DNA of 6,392 nucleotides from Nitrospira sp. (GCA_024998705.1 JACOEF010000388.1:1-6392), one strand, 5' to 3'. Positions 1-5,810 are shown, counted from the stretch's first letter. The notes: a model not told the origin generated them from the sequence alone. Program-made: numbers and translations.

Positions 1-402
1 ACGGTGCTATCCTTCGCCTTCATCGATATGGTGATCGATCCGGTGGCGCTGCGAGGCGACCGCTGGTTTCTGGGAAAGATTTATTATTATCCCGACCCTG
101 GCGTGCATTTCGGCGTCCCGATGGCGAACTATCTCGGCTGGGCGGTCGTCGGCGCAATCTCCCTGTTGATCTACTTCCCGCTAGACCGGCGCTTGAACCA
201 GCCCTTGCCGGCACACCGTCCTTCTACCACCCATCGCCTGCTGCTCGGTGGCGGGCTCTATTACGGAGTGCTGGCCTTTAATCTGGCGATGACGTTCTGG
301 ATCGGCGAAGCCCTCCAAGGCACCACCGGTCTGCTGATGTATGTGCCGGTGACGGCCATCTTGCTGCTACGCCTGTTCGCGCCTGCGACACAACCCGCCT
401 AG
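1..402 (+). CDS. Carotenoid biosynthesis protein, CruF-like hydratase family (3' part only)
   Basis: The reading frame is open from the first base of the window, so the gene starts upstream; 133 codons and a TAG stop are visible. The visible part has the hallmarks of the CruF/Caroten_synth (DUF422) integral membrane family: an acidic motif MVIDPVALRG (codons 10-19), a Trp two residues on, then HFGVPMANYLGW (codons 36-47), which opens a membrane helix. Two further hydrophobic segments lie at about codons 79-100 and 103-127. Known members hydrate the terminal double bond of acyclic carotenoid ends (C-1',2' hydratase), acting in the cytoplasmic membrane. The exact substrate cannot be read from this fragment. 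The gene ends directly on palindrome E1 and is followed by an intrinsic terminator, so it is probably the last gene of its unit. The family call is fairly secure; the reaction is inferred from the family. Confidence 0.75.
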   Translation, partial: TVLSFAFIDMVIDPVALRGDRWFLGKIYYYPDPGVHFGVPMANYLGWAVVGAISLLIYFPLDRRLNQPLPAHRPSTTHRLLLGGGLYYGVLAFNLAMTFWIGEALQGTTGLLMYVPVTAILLLRLFAPATQPA

Positions 403-527
403 CGGGATGCTCACAAAGGCCGCCGGCTTCGTTCTCGCATCGCTCAGAGGCTCAACGTACGGCACAGAGTACGCTTCGCCTCTTCGTTCGTTGCGGCCTT
501 GCCGAACGGCCCTCGTGAGCATCCCGC
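402..527 (+). repeat. Palindromic intergenic repeat E1 (126 bp)
   Basis: The ends are a perfect 13-bp inverted repeat: GCGGGATGCTCAC at 402-414 against 515-527. Pairing continues inward to 422/507 with two mismatches, giving a stem of about 21 bp. Further in, AGAGGC (446-451) pairs with GCCTCT (478-483) and CGTAC (456-460) with GTACG (469-473), all around one centre at 464.5. The element therefore folds as one long imperfect hairpin. Its first base is the last G of the upstream TAG stop codon. It aligns with E2 (5811-5936, opposite strand), which has the same length and centre. I recall similar hairpins scattered through Nitrospira genomes, but that is memory only. It carries no gene: the reading frame that crosses it and enters the cytochrome gene has neither coding character nor an RBS. 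Confidence 0.85.
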
Positions 528-558
528 GTGGCTATTCGTTGTCGTCCGAAACTTCGCT

Positions 559-590
559 GCCCGTGACGATCACGAGGGCCGGTTTTTTTT
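559..590 (+). terminator. Intrinsic terminator after the carotenoid gene
   Basis: GCCC-GTGA (559-566) pairs with TCAC-GGGC (570-573 and 576-579) across a three-base loop, with GA (574-575) bulged. After CGG comes a run of eight T (583-590). It lies about 160 bp beyond the carotenoid stop and just upstream of the next promoter, so it separates the two units. The descending arm can also pair over 12 perfect bases (570-581) with the right arm of E1 (507-518), which would give a longer-looped alternative with the same T tract. Confidence 0.7.
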
Positions 591-639
591 CGCAACCATC
601 TAGGCACGTTCGACACTCATCCCCTCCAGCCCGGTACGA

Positions 640-669
640 TTGGCATTCATTCGATCGAGACTGTATAGT
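640..669 (+). promoter_or_regulatory. Sigma70-type promoter of the cytochrome operon
   Basis: TTGGCA (640-645) and TATAGT (664-669) are separated by 18 bp, and each hexamer matches consensus at five of six positions. The expected transcription start is near 676, leaving a leader of about 34 nt before the ATG at 710. The position just after a terminator and just before the cytochrome RBS supports both the promoter and the choice of the 710 start. Confidence 0.65.
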
Positions 670-709
670 GTTGAAAGGCGTTGCACCTGCACTGGAAGGC
701 TTGTCTCTG

Positions 710-1327
710 ATGAAGAAACTATGCGGACTGCTGGTGATCGGCTTCCTGGCCACCCTGGGAATCCTCGGGTGGTTCGGCTATCAGTCCTATAGCACCGGGT
801 TTAGCGCCAAAGCCGAACCGAACGAGCTGGAGGTGCTGATCGCCAGCCAACTCCGGCACCTGGCCATTCCCTTCGAGAATCGACAGCTCCGCAATCCCCT
901 GCCAGTTACTCAGGAGCTGATGAAGGACGCCCGCGCCCACTTCGCCGATCATTGTGCCTCGTGCCATGCCAACAACGGCAGCGGAGACACCGTCATCGGC
1001 AAAAACGTGTACCCCAAAGCGCCCGACCTGCGCCTGCGAGACACTCAGACCATGTCCGACGGAGAATTATTCTTCATCATCCAGAACGGGATTCGCTTCA
1101 CCGCGATGCCCGGCTGGGGAACCGGTGATCCGGCGAAAGACAGCGGTAGCTGGCAACTCGTGCACTTCATCCGCCACCTTCCGAGCCTGACCGAAGAAGA
1201 ATTGCAGGAAATGGCCGGCCTGAACCCGAAGACCAGGAAAGAACTTCAGGAAGAGGCCCTGATCGACCAATTCCTGGGCGGAGACGATGCCGCTGCCTCC
1301 AAGGCTGCCGGCTCCCATCATCATTAA
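710..1327 (+). CDS. Membrane-anchored monohaem cytochrome c
   Basis: A 205-aa protein. Residues 4-24 form one uncleaved-looking membrane helix after MKK, which would place the rest in the periplasm. The class I cytochrome c domain (Cytochrome_CBB3-like) spans roughly 73-158: the haem attachment motif CASCH is at 82-86 and the likely distal Met ligand is M133 in TAMPGWG. PKAPDLR (102-108) and the ELFFIIQNGIRF stretch (119-130) are typical of small electron-carrier domains. An acidic, helical C-terminal extension follows and ends in HHH. The role is electron transfer; the partner is unknown. The ATG at 710 is preceded by GGAAGG (694-699) and a good promoter. The frame stays open upstream to 407 but runs through palindrome E1 and the terminator, so a longer product is unlikely. 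It is the first gene of a three-gene operon, 22 bp before the next. Confidence 0.88.
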   Translation: MKKLCGLLVIGFLATLGILGWFGYQSYSTGFSAKAEPNELEVLIASQLRHLAIPFENRQLRNPLPVTQELMKDARAHFADHCASCHANNGSGDTVIGKNVYPKAPDLRLRDTQTMSDGELFFIIQNGIRFTAMPGWGTGDPAKDSGSWQLVHFIRHLPSLTEEELQEMAGLNPKTRKELQEEALIDQFLGGDDAAASKAAGSHHH

Positions 1328-1349
1328 TTCGTCAACGAAAGGACGACCT

Positions 1350-1670
1350 GTGACATTCCTTCGACTCTTCATTGCCGCGTTCCTTTTGATCTGCGCCCCG
1401 GCCGTGGTAGCCGCCCATGGGAGCGGGCAGCATGTGCTCGGCGTCGTGGCCGCCATCGACGCGACCCACATCGAGGTCAAAACCCCCAAGGGTCAGGTCG
1501 TGTCGGTGCGAATCACGGACAAGACCCAATATAAGGTGCGGAATCTTCGCCGCCCCAAGAGTCCGCCGCAGGTGGGAGACCGCGTGGTCATCGAAGCCGA
1601 GAAGGGCACCGACGGCCTGACCGCCACGGAAGTCCATTACTCGGACTCCAAACCCAAAGAGGCCCAATAG
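1350..1670 (+). CDS. Small exported DUF5666-like protein
   Basis: A 106-aa protein starting at GTG 1350, with GAAAGGA (1337-1343) six bases upstream. An earlier in-frame ATG at 1287 lies inside the cytochrome gene and would spoil the signal peptide. Residues 1-22 form a classical Sec signal peptide (FLRLFIAAFLLICAPAVVAA) with cleavage likely near AVVA or VVAA, before HGSGQ. The mature part is a compact all-beta-looking domain: GVVAAIDATHIEVKTPKG, VSVRITDKTQYK and PPQVGDRVVIEAE match the strand pattern of DUF5666 and related OB-like periplasmic domains. No catalytic or metal-binding set stands out, and no function is assigned. The 22-bp gap after the cytochrome gene and 6-bp gap to the next gene indicate co-transcription and suggest a shared envelope role. 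The domain call comes from pattern recognition only. Confidence 0.8.
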   Translation: MTFLRLFIAAFLLICAPAVVAAHGSGQHVLGVVAAIDATHIEVKTPKGQVVSVRITDKTQYKVRNLRRPKSPPQVGDRVVIEAEKGTDGLTATEVHYSDSKPKEAQ

Positions 1671-1676
1671 CGTCCC

Positions 1677-2135
1677 ATGCGAGTGTTTCAGCTACAAGGC
1701 AGTCAGCCCAGCGCGAGCAGCACGAGCAGCCTCCGCCCCTTTGTCATTCGGGTACTGGTGATGGGGCTGGCCGTCTTTCTCGCCGTGACGATCGTACCCG
1801 GCATCGAATCGGAGAGTTTCGGCGCCGGTCTGGCAGCCGTGCTTGTGCTGACGGTCCTGAATACGCTGATCCGGCCACTGCTCTATCTGCTGGCACTCCC
1901 GTTGATCGTCGTATCGCTCGGCCTGTTCATGGTGGTGATCAACGCTCTCCTGCTCCAGCTGACCGCCGCACTGGTCAAAGGGTTTACCGTTGTGGGATTC
2001 GGGGCCTCTTTTTGGGGCGCCCTCGTCATCAGCCTCGTCAGTAGCCTCCTCAACATGATCCTGGTGGTGGAACATACCCCCGTGGAGCGGCACGACCATC
2101 CTCAGCGCCCACCCACGATCATCAACCCGGACTAG
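1677..2135 (+). CDS. Four-helix YvlD / phage holin 4 family membrane protein
   Basis: A 152-aa protein with four hydrophobic segments at about 22-41, 50-72, 76-98 and 106-131. Family signatures are the VPGI after helix 1 (40-43), the LNTLIRPLLYLLALPL block (61-76), the VINALLLQLTAALV stretch (87-100) and a Gly-rich entry to helix 4. This matches the bacterial YvlD-like group placed in Phage_holin_4_2 (mycobacterial four-helix holin superfamily). Despite the name, most members are chromosomal, and lysis activity should not be assumed; nothing phage-like is nearby. The C-terminal tail (about 132-152) is hydrophilic with His and Pro. The ATG at 1677 is 6 bp after the preceding stop. Its RBS is weak (AAGAGG at 1657-1662, 14 bases away), so translation may be coupled. 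ATG 1761 is an alternative start but would cut into helix 1. It is the last gene of the operon, with no clear terminator after it. Confidence 0.82.
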   Translation: MRVFQLQGSQPSASSTSSLRPFVIRVLVMGLAVFLAVTIVPGIESESFGAGLAAVLVLTVLNTLIRPLLYLLALPLIVVSLGLFMVVINALLLQLTAALVKGFTVVGFGASFWGALVISLVSSLLNMILVVEHTPVERHDHPQRPPTIINPD

Positions 2136-2245
2136 CGACCAAGAGCCGAGACTGGCCGCCAGATGACTCATAGCCAAGCAACGGGAGGCTCCATGGACCG
2201 TGCCATATGCTATTAGCCCTATACCCTTCAAATTCAGATGCTTCC

Positions 2246-2274
2246 TTGAGTTACCTTGATCCGGCTGCTACAAT
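2246..2274 (+). promoter_or_regulatory. Sigma70-type promoter upstream of the GAF-kinase gene
   Basis: TTGAGT (2246-2251) and TACAAT (2269-2274) are separated by 17 bp, matching consensus at four and five of six positions. A start near 2281 would give a leader of about 150 nt before the ATG at 2431. This is the best promoter candidate in the 295-bp spacer 2136-2430, which otherwise holds no gene that I can support. Confidence 0.55.
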
Positions 2275-2323
2275 GCCGGCCGACGCTCGCTATTCACCGC
2301 CGAGAGCGCACAACCTATAACGA

Positions 2324-2392
2324 GCACCATGTTCCGAACATGCTGCGGGCCATGACTCACCAACGGAGTCATCCAGACCGGAACAAGCGGTC
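2324..2392 (+). promoter_or_regulatory. Consecutive hairpins in the leader of the GAF-kinase gene
   Basis: Three inverted repeats follow one another in the predicted 5' leader. The first is CATGTTC-C-GAACATG (2328-2342), extended by three more pairs out to 2324/2346 after one mismatch. The second is ATGACTC and GAGTCAT (2352-2358 and 2366-2372) with a seven-base loop. The third is GACCG and CGGTC (2376-2380 and 2388-2392), also with a seven-base loop. The first is a near-perfect dyad centred on one base, so it could be a protein-binding operator rather than an RNA hairpin. I do not recognise a riboswitch class. No T tract follows, so this is not a terminator. Confidence 0.4.
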
Positions 2393-2430
2393 GCCCCCTG
2401 CGTAGTCGGCAACATCCTGCATAGAGGTCG

Positions 2431-4263
2431 ATGAGTCCTCCAGCCGAACCAGAAAAAAAAGCCGCCGCTGAAACGCACCTGCAACGAACCCTCACCTCCG
2501 TCGTCAACGGATTACCCGCTGACGCCGCCCTAGTTGCAATTTTCCACCAGGAGCAGGGGCCGCTCACGACGCAGGTGCATCGCGGGTTCACCCCGCGCGA
2601 TGTCCAATCGATCGTCCGTACGCTGTCCTCGCAAAAGGTGTTGACCTCCGTCCCCGCCGGCAACGATCCCGAAGCCTCACGCACCATGCGCCTTCGCCTG
2701 GTCACGCCGGGCGCCAAGTCGCTGCTGGGCGTGCCGCTGCGCCACCGTCAGCGCACCTTCGGCTTCCTGGTGATCGGACGGAAAGACAATGCCGTCTACG
2801 CGAAAAAAGACAGGACGATGCTGGAACAGGCCGGCGACGACATTACCAAGGCCCTCGAGCGAGATAGCCTCTTCGATCTCAACGTGCTGCTGAGCCGTCC
2901 GCTGGTCGTGCAAGAGCCCCAGCCGGTCATCGCGACCCCGGATGTCTACAACGCCCCGACCTCCCATGCGACCCCGGAGATCCAAGAAAAAATCGTCCTA
3001 CTGCTCAACGAACTGGGGCAGACTCTGACCTTCGATCGCGCCTGGATCGGAGCCTATGATCCGCTCGCGGGCAACGTCGAAGTGCTCGGTATCGCCGGAG
3101 AACATAAGACCGATCCGAAGGACCAGAAAAAGGACCTCAAAGCAGGCCAGCGCCTGACGCTCGACGCTTCTGCCGCCGGCTGGGTGGTGCGCCACCGCAA
3201 GCCGCGCGTCGATCACGATCTCGCTTCGACCCAGGGCCGCTTCCTCGATCACAAACACTTGTACAAAGACCGGTTCCAGTCGTCGCTGGTGCTCCCCTTC
3301 TTCTTGCGTGGCCAGGTCGGTGGTACCATCACGCTGGCCTCCAAAGAAGCAGACCGTTTCGCCGTGACCGATGCCCGCCTGCTCGAACCGATCAACCTTA
3401 AATTAGTTGAGCTGCTCCAAGCTGCGCCACCACCGGCACCGGGTGCCGCCAAGCCGGAAGGTGAACCAGACGCTGCCGCAGGCTCAGCCGCGTTAATCTC
3501 GGCAGAGCCGGTGATTAGAAAGCAGGAACGGCAGGCCGCCATTGGAGAGTTCAGCGCCTTTCTCGCGACTGAAATCCGTGAACCCTTGGGTTCCATTCGT
3601 GCGCAGTTAGAAGAGGTGACGGCGGAGGGGATCCTCGACTTCGACCCCCAGACCCGTGTCGAAAACGCCATGCGGGACCTGATCCGGATCGAAGCCATCC
3701 TGAACGAAATCCTCGACTTCGCCAAGCCACTCGACCTCACACGCCGGCTCTGCCGCGTGCCGGAAATGGTGGAAAACGCACTGACCGTGGTGGCCACGGA
3801 GTTGGAAGCGACCCGCATTCAAGTAGTCAAAGAATACGCAGGGCTCCTCGCCCCGGTGCGGGCCGACGAAGCCAAGATGCAGCAGGTGTTCCTGAGTATT
3901 TTCAAGAATGCGATCGAGGCCATGACCCCGGGGGGCATCCTGACCATCTCCATGAGCAATCAGCGGGCCGGGCGTCATCTGGAAGTGCAGATCCTCATCA
4001 AGAACAACGGGACACCGATCCCCCCCGAACACGTCGACAAGGTGTTCGAGCCGTTTTTTACGACCAAACGCTCAGGCACCGGCTTGGGCCTCGCCACCGT
4101 GAAGAAAATTGTCGAAGAACATCAGGGGAATATCGGCATTTCCGGCACACCCGGCGAAGGCACGACGGTAACGATCCGCCTGCCCGGGGTCAGTCGCGGC
4201 CCGGCTCATCGGTATCGAGGACGCGGGCGACGCCCGCCACGCCGCCCGACCGCCGCTTCCTAA
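2431..4263 (+). CDS. GAF-GAF histidine kinase-like protein lacking the phospho-acceptor His
   Basis: A 610-aa protein with no membrane segment, so probably cytoplasmic. In order: GAF domain about 15-146, GAF domain about 184-331, an Ala/Pro-rich linker about 332-355, a HisKA-like dimerisation region about 364-436, an HATPase_c domain about 460-585 and a 25-residue basic tail. The DHp segment reads QAAIGEFSAFLATEIREPLGSI, where NtrB-type kinases have A-H-E-I-R-N-P-L: the His is T380 and the Asn is E384. In the ATPase domain the N-box Asn is kept (N493 in KNAIEAM), as are the F box (VFEPFFTTK, 538-546) and G2 (GTGLG, 549-553). The G1 box DxGxG is NNGTP (525-529), losing the Asp that contacts adenine. 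Autophosphorylation is therefore unlikely; a ligand-sensing pseudokinase or regulator is inferred. ATG 2431 is the first start after an in-frame stop at 2422; AGAGG (2423-2427) is only three bases away. No response regulator gene adjoins it. Confidence 0.85.
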   Translation: MSPPAEPEKKAAAETHLQRTLTSVVNGLPADAALVAIFHQEQGPLTTQVHRGFTPRDVQSIVRTLSSQKVLTSVPAGNDPEASRTMRLRLVTPGAKSLLGVPLRHRQRTFGFLVIGRKDNAVYAKKDRTMLEQAGDDITKALERDSLFDLNVLLSRPLVVQEPQPVIATPDVYNAPTSHATPEIQEKIVLLLNELGQTLTFDRAWIGAYDPLAGNVEVLGIAGEHKTDPKDQKKDLKAGQRLTLDASAAGWVVRHRKPRVDHDLASTQGRFLDHKHLYKDRFQSSLVLPFFLRGQVGGTITLASKEADRFAVTDARLLEPINLKLVELLQAAPPPAPGAAKPEGEPDAAAGSAALISAEPVIRKQERQAAIGEFSAFLATEIREPLGSIRAQLEEVTAEGILDFDPQTRVENAMRDLIRIEAILNEILDFAKPLDLTRRLCRVPEMVENALTVVATELEATRIQVVKEYAGLLAPVRADEAKMQQVFLSIFKNAIEAMTPGGILTISMSNQRAGRHLEVQILIKNNGTPIPPEHVDKVFEPFFTTKRSGTGLGLATVKKIVEEHQGNIGISGTPGEGTTVTIRLPGVSRGPAHRYRGRGRRPPRRPTAAS

Positions 4264-4417
4264 GCGCTGCTTCGTTGCCTTGCGCGATCCATTAGGTGCG
4301 TCCTCATGTCGCAACTTCGTAAGCCCGTGCCGATTTCCACCTGAAATTCAGTAATTCCTGCATAAACCGGCCCTGCGTAGCCACACGCCTCTGCTGTCTC
4401 AACCAGTATGATCGCCA

Positions 4418-4441
4418 AGGCTGTCCAACTGCGCGCATCGG
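4418..4441 (+). repeat. 24-bp direct repeat, copy 1
   Basis: The 24 bases starting AGGCTGTCCAAC and ending GCGCATCGG recur exactly at 4571-4594, 153 bp on. Weaker similarity continues for about 10 bases upstream and 14 downstream, where all but one of the differences are transitions. This suggests an older, longer duplication of which the core is preserved. Confidence 0.8.
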
Positions 4442-4570
4442 TAGAATGCACTCTGCCCCTCACCTTCAACAGACAGGCGGGGTGAGTCTCTTCCTGCGCA
4501 CGTCCAACGAGGGGTTCCAGCGTCGCGCTTCTCCTAGCGAATCGCCATACACACCTGTGGGTGGTCATTG

Positions 4571-4594
4571 AGGCTGTCCAACTGCGCGCATCGG
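4571..4594 (+). repeat. 24-bp direct repeat, copy 2
   Basis: Exact second copy of 4418-4441, in the same orientation. It lies 80 bp upstream of the -35 element of the next gene. With only two copies 129 bp apart (end to start), a CRISPR is ruled out. It may be a conserved site, a duplication scar or part of a dispersed repeat. Confidence 0.8.
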
Positions 4595-4673
4595 CCGAGC
4601 ACATTCCGATTGTGCGCGGTCTGCGAGCAACTGGATGGCCTCAGGACCACCCGCTCCCCTCCCCCCTTTCTCC

Positions 4674-4702
4674 TTGACACGGCTTCTCCAGATAGCTAAG
4701 AT
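4674..4702 (+). promoter_or_regulatory. Promoter of the exported 122-aa protein gene
   Basis: A perfect TTGACA (4674-4679) lies 17 bp before TAAGAT (4697-4702), giving a leader of roughly 65 nt. A perfect TATAAT at 4730-4735 lies nearer the gene but has no -35 at a suitable distance and no extended -10 TG; it could be a second start. The -35 overlaps the end of a 22-base pyrimidine run. Confidence 0.6.
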
Positions 4703-4775
4703 TCCCGCACTCATCAGGCTTTTAACGTCTATAATCGACCACCATACTTTCACATTCTTTCAAAGGAGTAGGGGT

Positions 4776-5144
4776 ATGAAATTCGTGATCGGCAGCGTCG
4801 CGACCCTTGCAGGTGTATTGTTCATGTGTTCGATGGCCTCCGCGAATCCGGCCCTGTTGCCGAAGCACGAAGGTTATCCGATGAAGAACGACGGCAGCCC
4901 GGGGAACGGACAACCGACAGCCAATGACCCAGGTCAGAAGGCGGGAGGGGGCGAGTCCACCCTGCTGAAGTCTGCTGATTCCTCCAGCAAGCATGCCGAA
5001 CAGAAATTGGTGAAGACGGACAATGCGCGGATTACCGAAGGCCAGGGCGCCGGTCGGTTGCCGAACGTGCAGGGCCCGCAAATCAAGATCGAGCCGCCGG
5101 TGACCTCCGCGACAAAGATCACGGGCGATCGCAAGATCGACTAG
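4776..5144 (+). CDS. Small exported protein of unknown function
   Basis: A 122-aa protein that I do not recognise. ATG 4776 follows AAAGGAG (4762-4768) with a seven-base gap, an ideal RBS; in-frame starts upstream (from 4635) would place the promoter inside the gene. Residues 1-23 are a clear Sec signal peptide (MKFVIGSVATLAGVLFMCSM then ASA) with cleavage expected before NPALLP. There is a Cys at 18, but no lipobox with the usual spacing. The mature 99 residues are hydrophilic, rich in Gly, Pro, Lys, Asp, Ser and Asn, without Cys or Trp and with little predicted structure: a flexible periplasmic or surface protein. It has its own promoter and a strong terminator 26 bp after the stop, so it is a monocistronic and possibly well-expressed gene. 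A structural, stress or metal-handling role would be a guess. Confidence 0.82.
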   Translation: MKFVIGSVATLAGVLFMCSMASANPALLPKHEGYPMKNDGSPGNGQPTANDPGQKAGGGESTLLKSADSSSKHAEQKLVKTDNARITEGQGAGRLPNVQGPQIKIEPPVTSATKITGDRKID

Positions 5145-5169
5145 TTTCGATTCTCGACTGTACAAAGAT

Positions 5170-5206
5170 GGGGCCGTTGTCTCACGACAACGGCCCCGTT
5201 ATTTTT
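5170..5206 (+). terminator. Strong intrinsic terminator between convergent genes
   Basis: GGGGCCGTTGTC (5170-5181) pairs perfectly over 12 bp with 5186-5197 around a TCAC loop, followed by GTTATTTTT (5198-5206). It ends the 122-aa exported protein gene and lies 2 bp beyond the stop of the opposing mpg gene. On the minus strand the stem is followed only by ATCTTTG, so it may stop mpg transcripts too, but less efficiently. Confidence 0.92.
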
Positions 5207-5208
5207 CC

Positions 5209-5781
5209 TCATCGCATCGATCGCTCGCGCTTCCTTTGACCTGAGCCGGCTTCTGCCTCCCATCGGAACCGCCACAGTTTTTTTGCCCATTCTCCCGCGT
5301 AGTCGACCCCGATCCGGGGATAGGTTTTCAAGGCATCCTGCGGCAGCACCTCTCCACGGTCTTCGAACCTAAGCGCCTCCCCGGTCGTGACATCGCGCCG
5401 ATTCAGACGGCGATCAATGCTGAATGCGCGGGTCAGCCGACCCGGTCCATCAATGAGCAGCCCGCGGCACTCCACTGCCCTCACAAGGATCGCAGCCGGA
5501 AACCCATCCTGCTCGGTCACCACGTTCAACATTTCATGCATGCCATAACAAAGATACACATACGCCATTCCCGGGGGACCGAACAGCACCTCCGTCCTCG
5601 CCGTTCGTCCTTTTGACGCATGACAAGCCTTGTCCTCCGGACCGACATAGGCCTCGACCTCGATGATCTTTCCGGCCATCAGTCCTGCCCCGTTGTCCCG
5701 TACGAGGTACTTCCCGATCAATGATCGCGCAACTTCGACGGTTGGGTCAGCGAAGAAACTTCTCGGCAAAATCTCTCTCAT
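5209..5781 (-). CDS. mpg: 3-methyladenine DNA glycosylase (Mpg/AAG family)
   Basis: A 190-aa protein, full length for bacterial alkyladenine DNA glycosylases. The family removes 3-methyladenine and other damaged purines from DNA, starting base-excision repair. The core is intact: MAGKIIEVEAYVGPEDKACH (35-54) holds the catalytic Glu E43, with Y45 and H54 matching Y127 and H136 of human AAG. GMAYVYLCYGMHEMLNV carries the DNA-intercalating Tyr region and the active-site Asn, and GPGRLTRAFSID with the TTG motif completes the family pattern. The C-terminal end is a basic tail of about a dozen residues. ATG 5781 begins at MREILPRSFF, the usual N-terminus; GAGGAG (5800-5795) is rather far, at 13 bases. 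The frame is open upstream to 6108 through palindrome E2 and over the receptor gene, but that extension is not coding. No clear own promoter: a TTGACA on the minus strand (5898-5893) has no matching -10. Confidence 0.93.
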   Translation of the reverse strand: MREILPRSFFADPTVEVARSLIGKYLVRDNGAGLMAGKIIEVEAYVGPEDKACHASKGRTARTEVLFGPPGMAYVYLCYGMHEMLNVVTEQDGFPAAILVRAVECRGLLIDGPGRLTRAFSIDRRLNRRDVTTGEALRFEDRGEVLPQDALKTYPRIGVDYAGEWAKKLWRFRWEAEAGSGQRKRERSMR

Positions 5782-5810
5782 GGGCGAGTCTCGTCTCCTC
5801 ACTTCACTGT

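Larger units (their letters stand above)
4264..4673. other. Spacer without a convincing gene
   Basis: About 400 bp between the GAF-kinase stop and the next promoter. It holds a 24-bp direct repeat (4418-4441 and 4571-4594) and, just before the promoter, a pyrimidine-only run (4654-4675). A minus-strand frame of 114 codons (4260-4604) stays open across most of it but has no good RBS or recognisable domain and repeats a DARSWTA motif because of the direct repeat. I take it as non-coding or as the remnant of a decayed gene. No terminator is obvious after 4263. Confidence 0.5.

Noticed and set aside
402..527. E1 as an integron attC site
   Set aside because: The size and position after a gene fit, but the GTTRRRY and RYYYAAC core sites are absent at the ends and there is no integrase or cassette array.
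407..709. N-terminal extension of the cytochrome reading frame by 101 codons
   Set aside because: It starts inside the E1 arm, crosses the terminator T run and the promoter, lacks an RBS, and would bury the membrane anchor; ATG 710 has an RBS and promoter.
1677..2135. Evidence of a prophage from the phage holin 4 family match
   Set aside because: The family is mostly chromosomal YvlD-like proteins, and no endolysin, structural or integrase gene is nearby.
2193..2216. Seven-codon leader peptide with GGGAGG upstream
   Set aside because: It lies upstream of the best promoter for the next gene and has no run of regulatory codons; probably chance.
1692..2231. Minus-strand 179-codon frame opposite the holin-like gene
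   Set aside because: Its composition (rich in Gln, His, Asp and Glu) is that of the complement of a membrane-protein gene; the plus-strand frame has four membrane helices and family motifs.
4418..4594. CRISPR array
   Set aside because: Only two repeat copies with a 129-bp gap, no further units and no cas genes.
4260..4604. Minus-strand 114-codon frame in the spacer
   Set aside because: No clear RBS, promoter or recognisable domain, and its internal similarity is explained by the direct repeat. It could be a relic but is not supported as a gene.
4730..4735. Perfect TATAAT as the main promoter of the exported protein gene
   Set aside because: No -35 at 16-18 bp and no TG extension; the TTGACA/TAAGAT pair is better, so it is kept only as a possible second start.
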